Positions 1 to 7,991 of a stretch of DNA of 64,000 bases are shown piece after piece; position 1 is the stretch's first letter, and every line of letters begins with the position of its first letter. The notes beneath the pieces are model-generated. The model ran no database searches. It saw only the letters and a list, made by a program, of their open reading frames with translations, and had not been told where the DNA came from. This DNA comes from Pseudoteredinibacter isoporae (GTDB lineage: Bacteria; Pseudomonadota; Gammaproteobacteria; Pseudomonadales; Cellvibrionaceae), in the NCBI RefSeq assembly GCF_011602085.1, contig NZ_JAAONY010000001.1, positions 1,364,001 to 1,428,000 of the forward strand, given 5' to 3'. The translations under genes and the position numbers were made by a program.

Positions 1-945
1 CTGAGTGGCTGTGTTGGTACGGCAACGACTCAGGAACGCGCCAGTGCAACAGAGGAGATGGCACAGATGAAGGCTGTTGCCAGTTTGTATGATTACCAGT
101 TGCAAGATAAAGCCGGTCAGCCCCTGGGGATGGCTCAGCTCCTGAAAGACTTGGATGATGCGGACGTTGTGATGGTTGGGGAATGGCATGCCCACCCCGC
201 CGTGCATCTTTTTCAGGCGAAGCTCATGGCCGCGCTTGCGGGAAATGACAGGCCGCTGAGCTTATCCATGGAGCATTTCACCCGTGCCGACCAGGCTGAG
301 TTAAATCGTTATCTGGCCGGTGAAATTGGCGAGAGTACCTTACTGAAAAACACCAAGGCCTGGGATAACTACAAAAGTGATTATCGCCCCATGGTCGAAA
401 TCGCCCGCCACCAGAAGTTGCCGGTAGTCGCCGCCAATGCCCCGCGTAAATACGTGAAGTGTGTTGGGCGTGTGGGTCCGGATTATCTGGATTCAATTGA
501 GGGTGAAGAGCGTGCTTTGGTTGCCGCTAAGGTGGACATCAGCGATTCTCCGTACCGTCAGAAATTTCTGGGTAACATGAAAGGGATGAGCCTTTCTGAA
601 GAGCGTATTGGAAAAATGTTCGGTGCACAGATGACCTGGGATGCCACCATGGCGGAATCGATTGCCTTGCACGTGGAGGAGAATCCAGAGCGTCGTGTAT
701 TTCATGTTGCCGGCCGATTTCATACCGAGGGTGGGCTGGGAACGGGTGCCGAGCTGTTAAAGCTGAACCCTGATCTCAAGATTGCCTACATCACAGCGGT
801 AACTGAGGGCGAAGAGCTTTCCGGTGATGATTTTCGATTGCTGGTTCAGGAGTTACCGCCAATGTGGGTTAATAAAGAAGAGCGCAATGCGGTGATGGCC
901 GGGCATAAACGCAGCAAGGTGGATTGCGGACAAGGCGAGTCCTGA
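1..945 (+). CDS. ChaN-family lipoprotein, 5' end outside the window
   Basis: The reading frame is open from base 1, so the start lies upstream of the window. The first four codons read L-S-G-C, a lipobox, so the visible protein begins at the end of a lipoprotein signal peptide and the mature protein would be lipid-anchored at that Cys. An ATG at 58 is internal and not the true start. The body matches the ChaN/DUF399 haem-binding family: an early VVMVGEWHAHPAVH block (the GE-x-H motif) and a late FHVAGRFHTEGG block, both expected in the Tiki/ChaN fold. ChaN proteins bind haem and are linked to iron uptake. The function here is inferred from family only. No neighbour in the window is an obvious partner. 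Confidence 0.8.
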   Translation: MSGCVGTATTQERASATEEMAQMKAVASLYDYQLQDKAGQPLGMAQLLKDLDDADVVMVGEWHAHPAVHLFQAKLMAALAGNDRPLSLSMEHFTRADQAELNRYLAGEIGESTLLKNTKAWDNYKSDYRPMVEIARHQKLPVVAANAPRKYVKCVGRVGPDYLDSIEGEERALVAAKVDISDSPYRQKFLGNMKGMSLSEERIGKMFGAQMTWDATMAESIALHVEENPERRVFHVAGRFHTEGGLGTGAELLKLNPDLKIAYITAVTEGEELSGDDFRLLVQELPPMWVNKEERNAVMAGHKRSKVDCGQGES

Positions 946-1001
946 TTTCTCTCTCGGGGCGCGCATGCGCTCCCGCCTTTCTTGATCACTCAACAGCTGA
1001 A

Positions 1002-1286
1002 TTAATTCGGCTGTTCAAAGTGCCAAAGCATTTTGCCGACGATTTTGCTTCTGTCACAACGTCCAATTTTTTCCTGGCTGATGCCCGTGGGGTTGCAGCT
1101 GCGCAGGTGAAAGTGTTTGCCTTGAAGGCTGGAAATCTGTTTAAAAATAACACCGAATTCCGGGTGTTGGTAAACCAGAAATTCTTCCGGGCGGAGACGA
1201 AAAAAAACGGTGGATAAAAGAAGATAATCCCCGCTTTGAAAGCGGGGACTCATGCTGTCGCCTGTGACTTTGTACAAACGCAGCAT
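1002..1286 (-). CDS. sodX: Nickel-type superoxide dismutase maturation protease
   Basis: A 94-residue S26-type (signal peptidase-like) protease. The catalytic Ser sits in the near-N-terminal motif VTGDSMSP, and a Lys follows a HPEFGVIFK stretch where the general base of this family is expected. No membrane segment is visible, unlike leader peptidases, which fits the short SodX group. It starts 6 bases after the sodN stop codon, so the two are almost certainly co-transcribed. Its expected job is to remove the 17-residue propeptide of SodN and so expose the nickel-binding His. The assignment rests on family motif plus position next to sodN. Confidence 0.88.
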   Translation of the reverse strand: MLRLYKVTGDSMSPRFQSGDYLLLSTVFFRLRPEEFLVYQHPEFGVIFKQISSLQGKHFHLRSCNPTGISQEKIGRCDRSKIVGKMLWHFEQPN

Positions 1287-1292
1287 ACCGGC

Positions 1293-1784
1293 TTAGCCCA
1301 GTTTCGGGTAAACCACCTGTTCGGCAGGCGCATATGGACAGGTTGCGGTAAAAGTATCGACACCTTTGCTTGCCCAGAAGTTTTCTGCGAACTGATTGAT
1401 CAGGTTCAAAAATTCTACCGCCATATCACGGTCAATGTGTTGGCGAACCTTGGAGCCTTGCAGCATGATATTGTGGGCCAGCTCATGGGTGCCTGGAAAT
1501 TTTTCAAACTGGGGTGCTTTGAAATAATCACCCCAAATAATACGGACTTCTTCCTTGGCTTTGTTGCAGTGACTTTCCTTTTCAGCAACCAGGCGTCCCA
1601 GCTTGGCCTGATCTGCCAGACTCAATTCACCTTTCTCCGCCAACTCGTTAATCTGATCGATCATGCGAATGGCGGTCAGAGCGGCGATCTGTGCCGTCGC
1701 AGGATCGTAGATGCCGCAAGGAATATCGCAGTGAGCGCTGGCGCTCGGGATGTGTTTGTCGAAAAAAGACAGTAGCTTGTGCAT
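1293..1784 (-). CDS. sodN: Nickel superoxide dismutase precursor
   Basis: 163 residues. After a 17-residue propeptide the sequence reads HCDIPCGIYDPA, the nickel hook. Processing would leave His18 at the new N-terminus with Cys19 and Cys23 as the thiolate ligands (His1, Cys2 and Cys6 of mature NiSOD). The rest is the expected four-helix bundle with the conserved IRMIDQINEL and THELAHNIMLQGSKVRQH regions. It converts superoxide to peroxide and oxygen and is cytosolic after processing. It is second in a leftward operon: His-rich peptide, sodN (27 bp later), sodX (6 bp later). The divergent neighbour is an iron SOD, suggesting metal-dependent switching between the two enzymes. Confidence 0.96.
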   Translation of the reverse strand: MHKLLSFFDKHIPSASAHCDIPCGIYDPATAQIAALTAIRMIDQINELAEKGELSLADQAKLGRLVAEKESHCNKAKEEVRIIWGDYFKAPQFEKFPGTHELAHNIMLQGSKVRQHIDRDMAVEFLNLINQFAENFWASKGVDTFTATCPYAPAEQVVYPKLG

Positions 1785-1811
1785 GGTTTTTCCCCTGTTT
1801 ATTCGTTGAGC

Positions 1812-1997
1812 TTAGTCTTGCTTTTCAGCTTTCTGCTTGCGATACACATAGACAGCGGTACCGATTACCGAAGCGATGGCCAAGGCGGTCAACAGGTGGA
1901 TGGGTTCTGCAGCCCAGTGACCGTGATCGTGGCCTGGGTGTGCCAATGCCATTCCGCTCAAGCTGCTCGCCATCAGGCCGAGTGTTAGTTTTTTCAT
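1812..1997 (-). CDS. Small His-rich exported membrane peptide, first gene of the NiSOD operon
   Basis: 61 residues with a strong ribosome site (AAGGAG, 7 bp before ATG). Residues 1-19 form a signal peptide ending S-G-M-A-L-A. Cleavage there would give a mature N-terminus HPGHDHGHW, with four His and one Asp in nine residues, followed by one hydrophobic segment (LLTALAIASVIGTAVYVY) and a basic tail. The layout is a periplasmic metal-binding head on a single membrane anchor, reminiscent of the His-rich N-terminus of HupE-type nickel permeases and of CbtB-type cobalt proteins, but I do not recognise a named family. Being first in the sodN-sodX operon suggests a role in nickel capture or supply. 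That role is inference. Confidence 0.7.
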   Translation of the reverse strand: MKKLTLGLMASSLSGMALAHPGHDHGHWAAEPIHLLTALAIASVIGTAVYVYRKQKAEKQD

Positions 1998-2052
1998 GCT
2001 GTGCTCCTTTTGAGGTCACTCGTGAGATCTCTTTTGACATCACTATGGGTTG

Positions 2053-2091
2053 ATTATACTGATGCTAATGTTAATGCAAATGATTTGCAAT
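2053..2091 (-). promoter_or_regulatory. Leftward NiSOD promoter with overlapping 15-bp palindrome (Nur/Fur-like site)
   Basis: On the minus strand a perfect TATAAT (2053-2058) is preceded, 16 bp further upstream, by TTTGCA (2075-2080) as a -35. That -35 lies inside a perfect palindrome, TGCAAATGATTTGCA (2075-2089, centre 2082). The direct-repeat reading ATGCAA-N5-TTGCAA (2074-2090) fits the half-site arrangement I recall for the nickel regulator Nur of Streptomyces. Fur-like hexamers (GCTAAT, GTTAAT, GCAAAT) also run into it. A dimeric Fur-family protein bound here would block the sodN operon promoter. Which regulator binds is not shown by the sequence. Confidence 0.6.
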
Positions 2092-2165
2092 GTCTGTTGT
2101 TGTCCTGTGCCCCATAGCGCCATAGAAAAAATTTATTAGCTTTAAGCAAATAGAAAAGCAAAAGG

Positions 2166-2174
2166 TGCTAAAAT
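2166..2174 (+). promoter_or_regulatory. Probable extended -10 of the sodB promoter
   Basis: TGCTAAAAT forms an extended -10 (TGN plus TAAAAT) 85 bp before the sodB ATG. I see no good -35, which extended -10 promoters can lack. The palindrome at 2075-2089 lies about 80 bp upstream of it, so that site would affect sodB only at a distance. Confidence 0.4.
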
Positions 2175-2258
2175 CCCGTCCATAAATTCGATGTCTATAA
2201 AATCGATAAAGACAACCGTGATACATACAACCGATAGCCGCTAGATAAGGAAACGACT

Positions 2259-2840
2259 ATGTCAATTGAATTACCTGCATTGCCTTATGCTCAGGATGCC
2301 CTGGCACCACACATCTCTGCCGAGACCCTTGAGTACCACTACGGCAAGCATCACCAAACCTATGTTGATAAGCTGAACGGTTTGATTCCGGGTTCTGAAT
2401 TTGAAGGCAAATCTTTGGAAGACATCGTTAAGACTTCTGAAGGCGGCGTATTCAACAACGCTGCTCAGATCTGGAACCACAGCTTCTACTGGAACTGCTT
2501 GAGCCCGAACGGCGGTGGCGAAGCGAATGGTGCTGTTGCTGATAAAATCAATGAAGCCTTTGGTTCTTTCGACGCGTTTAAAGAGGCGTTCACCACTTCT
2601 GCGATCAACAACTTCGGTTCTTCCTGGACTTGGTTGGTTCAAAATGCTGACGGCAGCGTGGCGATCGTAAACACAAGCAATGCGGCGACCCCTCTGACTG
2701 AAGAAGGCGTTACTCCACTGTTGACTGTTGACCTGTGGGAACACGCTTACTACATCGATTATCGCAATGCGCGTCCTAAGTACATGGAAGCTTTCTGGGC
2801 TTTGGTGAACTGGGAATTCGTTAACGCGAACATGGCCTAA
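2259..2840 (+). CDS. sodB: Iron superoxide dismutase
   Basis: 193 residues, the usual length for a SodB-type enzyme, with an AAGGA ribosome site before the ATG. It opens with ELPALPYAQDALAPHISAET and contains the metal-ligand regions LEYHYGKHHQTY (His), NHSFYWNCLSP (His) and VDLWEHAYYIDYRN (Asp and His). The NHSFYWNCL stretch and the N-terminal sequence are of the FeSOD kind rather than MnSOD. It dismutates superoxide in the cytosol. It is transcribed away from the NiSOD operon, sharing a 261-bp spacer, and is followed directly by a strong terminator, so it is a single-gene unit. This pairing of Fe and Ni enzymes is typical of metal-responsive SOD switching. Confidence 0.95.
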   Translation: MSIELPALPYAQDALAPHISAETLEYHYGKHHQTYVDKLNGLIPGSEFEGKSLEDIVKTSEGGVFNNAAQIWNHSFYWNCLSPNGGGEANGAVADKINEAFGSFDAFKEAFTTSAINNFGSSWTWLVQNADGSVAIVNTSNAATPLTEEGVTPLLTVDLWEHAYYIDYRNARPKYMEAFWALVNWEFVNANMA

Positions 2841-2848
2841 TGCTGTTG

Positions 2849-2880
2849 ACCGCCAGCTGACCTGGCTGGCGGTTTTTCTT
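2849..2880 (+). terminator. Intrinsic terminator after sodB
   Basis: Stem ACCGCCAG (2849-2856) pairs with CTGGCGGT (2866-2873) across a 9-nt loop, followed by a T-run to 2877. It lies 9 bases after the sodB stop. Confidence 0.9.
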
Positions 2881-2966
2881 TTTACTCCTTGTAATTTTGC
2901 TCCCTGCCATTAGTCTTTCTGACTGTTTTTAAGCCTTTTTATGTCGACGGTTTTTGTCGCTGGGTT

Positions 2967-3878
2967 TTACGTCTGGTCTTTTATTTTGACGGGCAAAAAC
3001 AAAGAAACTTCCATTTCCCTGGCATTATAGTCCCGCAAATTGCTCATCTGTTCGAACACCTCGGCGTCGTAATCCGGTTCCAGATTTCGTTCTAATAAGT
3101 GGCTGTATAAAGCATCCCAAGCGGCTGAATAGGCTGTGCCAGAATCCAAAATCACGGTTGTGCTCAAGTAATGGGAAGCGGGCAGGGTTTTGTTCGACTG
3201 ATGTGCCGCGCATTCATAACCGACAAAAAAAGGTTGTGACGCTGGCGATACGGCGGCACTCCAATGATAAATCGAAATTCCGTTGGCAATATCTTTGGGA
3301 GTGATCTGGAACCAGACGTTAAAGATGTTTTCCAGGTTGTGACCCTGCTGTTTGCTGGTGAAAAAATAGCGCTCTGGAAAATGCACCAATTCAAACTTCA
3401 GGTTTTTACACAGCGCTTTTTCCAGGCTGGTTTCACTCTCTGTAGGTTGCCCAAGCTTGAGCATAATCTGATCCCAGAGGTCGGCGTCTTCCAGTCGATT
3501 ACTGCGTCGAATCTGCGATGCCGACATGCCCAATTCCCGCTTTAAAGCTTTGGCTAACGCCTGTGAAGACGAAAAACCAGTTTCGAGAGCAATATCCGTG
3601 ACCGCTTTTTTCTCCAGGGACAAGCTGTACACAGCTTGTTTTAATCGCATTCTGCGCAGGTAATGCACCGGAGATTCACCGAAGACCAGTTTGAACATGT
3701 AGTGAAAGTGGCTGGGTGAGATGGCACATTCGTCAGCGATATCATTCCAGTTCAGGTTTTCACTGAAACGATCCTGCATGATCTGAGTAGCTTTAACGAA
3801 ACGCTTTTTCCAATGCGGAGCGAGTTCATCAATAAGTTGGGCTTCCGGGATAAGCACCGTGGCGTCTTTTTTTGTCAT
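2967..3878 (-). CDS. AraC-family regulator with GyrI-like C-terminal domain
   Basis: About 303 residues from the ATG at 3878, which has AGAGA 8 bp upstream. A GTG at 3902 would add eight residues. Residues roughly 30-135 hold the two helix-turn-helix motifs of an AraC domain (NDIADECAISPSHFHYMFK, then VTDIALETGFSSSQALAKALKRE). The C-terminal half resembles the GyrI/effector-binding domain (FVGYECAAHQS, LPASHYLSTTVILDSG). This is the Rob/SoxS-like layout with DNA binding first and ligand binding second. It probably senses a small hydrophobic ligand. The outer-membrane protein gene behind it on the same strand is a candidate target, but no site was identified. Confidence 0.85.
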   Translation of the reverse strand: MTKKDATVLIPEAQLIDELAPHWKKRFVKATQIMQDRFSENLNWNDIADECAISPSHFHYMFKLVFGESPVHYLRRMRLKQAVYSLSLEKKAVTDIALETGFSSSQALAKALKRELGMSASQIRRSNRLEDADLWDQIMLKLGQPTESETSLEKALCKNLKFELVHFPERYFFTSKQQGHNLENIFNVWFQITPKDIANGISIYHWSAAVSPASQPFFVGYECAAHQSNKTLPASHYLSTTVILDSGTAYSAAWDALYSHLLERNLEPDYDAEVFEQMSNLRDYNAREMEVSLFLPVKIKDQT

Positions 3879-3955
3879 AGTCGAAATCTCTATGGCAGTC
3901 ACATTCGAGGGCGCAGAGGGCTTCTTTGGTTTGTTGTAAGCACTGTGCTGTCAAC

Positions 3956-3986
3956 GCAAAAGGCTATGAACACAAGTTCATAGCCT
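3956..3986 (-). terminator. Intrinsic terminator after the outer-membrane protein gene
   Basis: Perfect 10-bp stem AGGCTATGAA (3961-3970) and TTCATAGCCT (3977-3986) with a 6-nt loop. On the minus strand it is followed by a short T-run, so it ends the leftward transcript of the 4021-4689 gene. Confidence 0.8.
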
Positions 3987-4020
3987 GGGAGGGGAGCCTT
4001 GTCGTTAGCGGCTTATGTGG

Positions 4021-4689
4021 CTAGAAGTGGAATCTCAAGCCAACCGTAGCAGCGTTGGATTGGTAGCGGCGTTTATCACTGTCGTCTTTGCTGTGAATAA
4101 GTGCCAAATCCAGCGACAGGTCTTTGCTGATGGCAAAAGGACTGTTGAGTTTCCAGCTGCTCACATCTCCCGCCTTAGTATAGCGAACATTTAATTCCCA
4201 GCCATCGCTAATTGCGGTTTTCCAGGCCACCGACCAGAGCGCATCGGTTTGTTTTCCGGAACTTTTGAACGGGACGGCATTATTACTCTGACGCAGCAGG
4301 CCGTGGTCTTCATAGTCATTGTGATTGATGCCGAGTTCGGCAACGAGGTGATTGCTTTCATTGAGCTTGGCAATAAACCCGATCGACGCATTGGCGTTAA
4401 TTTCCTTATCGTTCAAGCGCAGTTGATTGTTGGCCGGGCCGTTACGATCATCGGTGCGGGCCTGGGCCAGTTCAGTGCGAACATAACTGAACTCGTTGAT
4501 GCGTTTGCTGAGTTCTGCGCGCACAACGTTGGTATCGAGTTTGAAATCCTGATTGCCAATTTTAACTTTTGAACGGGCTACACCTGCACTGATGTCCACA
4601 TAATCGTAGTTGGGCTCGGCGGCATAGCTCAATGGGGAATTCAGGCTCAATGCTAATACGGCAAGGCCCATAGTGAATGACATTTTCAT
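4021..4689 (-). CDS. Outer-membrane beta-barrel protein, function unknown
   Basis: 222 residues from an ATG with GGAG 6 bp upstream. Longer in-frame starts (up to a GTG at 4722) lack such a site. Residues 1-23 are a signal peptide (MKMSFTMGLAVLALSL, then P-L-S-Y-A before AEP). The rest alternates polar and aromatic residues in short strands and ends in LRFHF. A C-terminal Phe in an amphipathic strand is the usual signal for outer-membrane barrel insertion. About ten strands could fit, as in small OmpW/OmpX-like or porin-like barrels, but no family is recognisable. It has its own terminator and no operon partner. Confidence 0.65.
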   Translation of the reverse strand: MKMSFTMGLAVLALSLNSPLSYAAEPNYDYVDISAGVARSKVKIGNQDFKLDTNVVRAELSKRINEFSYVRTELAQARTDDRNGPANNQLRLNDKEINANASIGFIAKLNESNHLVAELGINHNDYEDHGLLRQSNNAVPFKSSGKQTDALWSVAWKTAISDGWELNVRYTKAGDVSSWKLNSPFAISKDLSLDLALIHSKDDSDKRRYQSNAATVGLRFHF

Positions 4690-5017
4690 TGTGTACTCCA
4701 TGTCGGTTGAAACAATGAGCACAGTTTAGGTTTGGCTTCGGAGGTAAACGTATCCGCGACTACGGCCTCCCGATAGTAAAAGCTAACAAAGGTAAACTTT
4801 CATTAAGCGGCGTACGAAGTTTGATCAGATCCGCCTGGCGGCTGTCTAGGGTGTGTTGACTGTGTCACCCGCTATTGGCGGGTATCGTGTAGGGCCTTGC
4901 TATCGTGTAGAATGCTGGGGCTGTGAAATTGCCAGCCTGGCCTTGATATCAGGGCCTCTGTAAAGCCGCTGTAATGAGTTTTCATGCAGTGAAGTTGTTA
5001 ATAGGATAGGTCTATCT

Positions 5018-5818
5018 ATGAGTGTTGAGCGTCGCGAACCGACCTTTGGAGATGTTGGCTCTACCGAGCCTGAAACAAGCACTGGCCAGCAGGCGGCTGC
5101 CCCGGAACCCAGAGCCTATGCTCACCCTCCCGCCAGTCCTCAAGCCCGTCAGGGTTCTTCGGTGTCCTGGTTGGCGGTTTTTGCCTTTCTATTGGCATTG
5201 GCGGCCGGCGCGGCGGCAGGCTATCTTTACTGGCAGGGGCAGTTGGAGAAGCAGGCTTCCCAGGCGGCTATGTCCGCGGCGGAAGATCGAATTGCCGCAC
5301 TTGAACAGAAGCTGGATTTCTCGAACGAAGAGTCCAATCAGTCGGTTGAAGCTATTCGTGCCAAAATGAAGTGGGCTGATTCTGAAATTCGCAAACTCTG
5401 GGGGGTGGCCTACGACCGCAACCGCAAAACCATTGACCAGCATAAGAAGCAGCTGGCCAGTTTGGATAAAAAACTGAAGAGCGCCGCAAGCAATGCCTCA
5501 AAGGCAGCGACGACTTCGGCGGCTCAGGCCGACTCGATCAGTAAGCTGCAAAGCTCAAACGAGGCTCAGGAGACGCGCCTGACACAAGCGGAGTCGACCT
5601 TGCAGCAGCGTGCTAAAGATTTACAGAATGCCCTGAATGACCTGGAAGCCCAGGCACTGCAATTGGACCAGTTGCGTAATGGTATTTTGGAGCGTGTTAA
5701 ACAGAATGAAGAAGCCATCGAGTCAATCACTGTTTACCGTAAAACGACAAACCGAGAATTACTGAATATTAAAAAGCGCCTTGATAGTGTGCAGGGTGGT
5801 ACTAAGCCAGCAGCTTAG
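5018..5818 (+). CDS. Single-pass membrane protein with long periplasmic coiled coil
   Basis: 266 residues. Residues 1-48 are a soluble, Pro/Ala-rich cytoplasmic head. Residues 49-71 (SWLAVFAFLLALAAGAAAGY) form one membrane span. From about residue 75 the sequence is a long heptad-rich coiled coil (EKQASQAAMSAAEDRIAALE, then Q/K/L-rich to the end). The start has AATAGGATAGG upstream. I do not recognise a named family. The architecture recalls bacterial envelope-spanning scaffold or HemX-like proteins. It lies 88 bp before fumarase with no terminator between, so read-through is possible. Function unknown. Confidence 0.6.
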   Translation: MSVERREPTFGDVGSTEPETSTGQQAAAPEPRAYAHPPASPQARQGSSVSWLAVFAFLLALAAGAAAGYLYWQGQLEKQASQAAMSAAEDRIAALEQKLDFSNEESNQSVEAIRAKMKWADSEIRKLWGVAYDRNRKTIDQHKKQLASLDKKLKSAASNASKAATTSAAQADSISKLQSSNEAQETRLTQAESTLQQRAKDLQNALNDLEAQALQLDQLRNGILERVKQNEEAIESITVYRKTTNRELLNIKKRLDSVQGGTKPAA

Positions 5819-5906
5819 TATGCCTTCGCATCGCTAAGTGGCCTGCTTACTAAAACACAACGAATACCATAGCCGTAATTAGCCTTAATTGATTAGAGAG
5901 AACACC

Positions 5907-7424
5907 ATGACTACCGTGATTCGTCCCCAGGACCTGATCGACAGTGTTGCCGATGCCCTACAGTTTATTTCCTATTACCACCCGGTAGATTTTATTCAGG
6001 CCGTTCATCGTGCCTATGAAAAAGAAGCCAACCCGGCTGCTAAAGACGCCATGGCCCAGATTCTGATTAACTCGCGCATGTGCGCCGAGGGACATCGTCC
6101 GATCTGTCAGGACACCGGCATTGTAAGTGTCTTTCTGAAGGTGGGGATGAATGTGCAATGGGAAGGCGACATGAGTCTGGAAGACATGGTGAATGAAGGT
6201 GTTCGCCGTGCATACAACCACCCGGACAACAAGCTGCGTGCTTCGGTATTGGCAGACCCTGATGGTGCCCGCAAGAATACCGGTGACAATACCCCGGCCA
6301 TGATTACGTACAAAATCGTTCCTGGCGATAAAGTGGATGTACACGTTGTGGCAAAAGGAGGTGGCAGTGAGGCCAAGACCAAGTTTGCCATGTTAAATCC
6401 GTCCGATTCTATTGTGGATTGGGTGTTGAAAATGGTTCCAACCATGGGGGCCGGTTGGTGCCCACCCGGTATTCTGGGTATTGGTATCGGCGGTACTGCG
6501 GATAAGGCGCTGGCCATGGCGAAAGAATCCTTGCTGGATCCCATCGATATTCAGGATTTGCAGGAAAAAGGTGCCAGCAATCGTGCGGAAGAGCTACGTC
6601 TGGAATTGTTTGAGAAAGTAAACAATCTCGGTATTGGTGCTCAGGGCCTGGGTGGCTTGACGACGGTTCTGGATATCAAGATCAAGGACTGCCCGACCCA
6701 CGCGGCCAACAAGCCGGTAGCGATTATTCCAAACTGCGCTGCAACCCGTTTGGCGAAGTTCACTTTGGATGGTTCGGGTCCGTCTCTTCAAACTCCGCCC
6801 AGTTTGGATGACTGGCCTGAGATCACCTGGGAAGTGGGCGATGCTCGCCGTGTAAATCTGGACGAGCTAAGCAAAGATGATATTCAGGATTGGAAAACCG
6901 GCGAGACCATTTTGCTGTCCGGTAAAATGTATACCGGACGTGATGCCGCCCATAAGCGTATGGTCGATATGATTGCCAAAGGTGAAAAGCTGCCCGTCGA
7001 TTTCACCAACAAATTTATTTATTACGTTGGTCCGGTTGATCCTGTGCGTGAAGAAGCGGTTGGTCCTGCGGGCCCAACTACCGCCACTCGCATGGACAAA
7101 TTCACTCGTACCATGTTGGAAGAAACCGGTCTGATCGGTATGGTCGGTAAGGCTGAGCGTGGCAGTACAGCGATCGAAGCCATTAAGGACAATAAAGCGG
7201 TGTACCTGATGGCTGTAGGCGGTTCCGCGTATCTGGTTTCGAAAGCGATTAAAGCGTCCAAAGTGGCGGGTTTCGAAGATCTGGGTATGGAAGCGATCTA
7301 CGAGTTCGACATCAAAGATATGCCCGTTACCGTCGCGGTAGATAGTACCGGTGAATCTGCTCACCAGACGGGCCCGCAGATCTGGCAGGCCAAAATCGAA
7401 GAAGGCGTAATCGAAGTTAAATAG
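5907..7424 (+). CDS. fumA: Class I (4Fe-4S) fumarate hydratase
   Basis: 505 residues from the ATG at 5907, preceded by AGAGAGAAC. An upstream in-frame TTG at 5889 has no better signal. The single chain carries both halves of class I fumarase. The N-terminal half includes RPICQDTGI, GAGWCPPGI and IIPNCAATR, whose Cys residues are candidates for the iron-sulfur cluster ligands. The C-terminal half includes SGKMYTGRDAAHKR and VGPAGPTTATRMDK. It interconverts fumarate and malate in the TCA cycle. The enzyme is oxygen-sensitive, which fits an SOD pair nearby, though that association may be chance. Confidence 0.95.
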   Translation: MTTVIRPQDLIDSVADALQFISYYHPVDFIQAVHRAYEKEANPAAKDAMAQILINSRMCAEGHRPICQDTGIVSVFLKVGMNVQWEGDMSLEDMVNEGVRRAYNHPDNKLRASVLADPDGARKNTGDNTPAMITYKIVPGDKVDVHVVAKGGGSEAKTKFAMLNPSDSIVDWVLKMVPTMGAGWCPPGILGIGIGGTADKALAMAKESLLDPIDIQDLQEKGASNRAEELRLELFEKVNNLGIGAQGLGGLTTVLDIKIKDCPTHAANKPVAIIPNCAATRLAKFTLDGSGPSLQTPPSLDDWPEITWEVGDARRVNLDELSKDDIQDWKTGETILLSGKMYTGRDAAHKRMVDMIAKGEKLPVDFTNKFIYYVGPVDPVREEAVGPAGPTTATRMDKFTRTMLEETGLIGMVGKAERGSTAIEAIKDNKAVYLMAVGGSAYLVSKAIKASKVAGFEDLGMEAIYEFDIKDMPVTVAVDSTGESAHQTGPQIWQAKIEEGVIEVK

Positions 7425-7511
7425 CTGAAATCAGAAAACTAAAGCGCAATAAGAATTGAGGGTGGCCATGTGCCACCCATTCTTTTCCCTATCCAATAGT
7501 AAGGCAGTCTT

Positions 7512-7853
7512 GTGACTCTGGATCCGGTTCAATTTTACAAAGCCATGGCGGATGATACCCGTCTGCGAGCCCTGCACCTGATTGTGCAGGAAGATGAGCT
7601 TTGTGTGTGTGAGTTGACCGAGGCACTGGATTTGAGTCAGCCCAAAGTTTCCCGTCACCTGGCCCAGTTGCGCAAGCTGGGGGTGTTGAGTGACCGCCGA
7701 GCGGGGCAGTGGGTGTTTTACTCCATTAACCCGGATCTGCCCGAATGGGCCCGGCAGCTGCTGCGACTCTCCAGTGATGAGAATCGCCACTGGACCCGGA
7801 TCAATCGTCAACGTTTAGAGGCGATGGACGACCGCCCGGCCCGCTGCTGTTAA
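7512..7853 (+). CDS. ArsR-family metalloregulator
   Basis: 113 residues with a GTG start. A winged helix spans about residues 10-80 (LTEALDLSQPKVSRHLAQLR is the recognition region). The preceding ELCVCEL is the Cys-x-Cys metal site of arsenic/antimony-sensing ArsR proteins, so As(III) is the most likely signal. The C-terminus ends A-R-C-C, offering two more thiols. No arsenate reductase, ArsB/ACR3 or arsenic methylase is adjacent, so it is an orphan regulator here. It lies 87 bp downstream of fumarase on the same strand. The distant BASS-family transporter at 35.9-36.8 kb should not be taken as its target without evidence. Confidence 0.85.
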   Translation: MTLDPVQFYKAMADDTRLRALHLIVQEDELCVCELTEALDLSQPKVSRHLAQLRKLGVLSDRRAGQWVFYSINPDLPEWARQLLRLSSDENRHWTRINRQRLEAMDDRPARCC

Positions 7854-7991
7854 TCCCTGCGAGCCGTATTCCCGGCTGACTGCCTGGCAACTTGATACAT
7901 TTTGCTAAGCGCATTGTCCATCTTAAGCATTCCTATCATTCTGTCTGGGCGACATACTTTGGCTTTTCAACCCTATATTGGAGAAAAGCCC

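Noticed and set aside
1236-1775. 179-codon plus-strand open frame
   Set aside because: It lies opposite sodN, whose nickel hook and length are unmistakable.
2061-2090. Pure Fur box reading of the SOD spacer
   Set aside because: Fur-like hexamers are present but several positions differ from the consensus, while the 15-bp palindrome is perfect. Kept as an alternative, not as the call.
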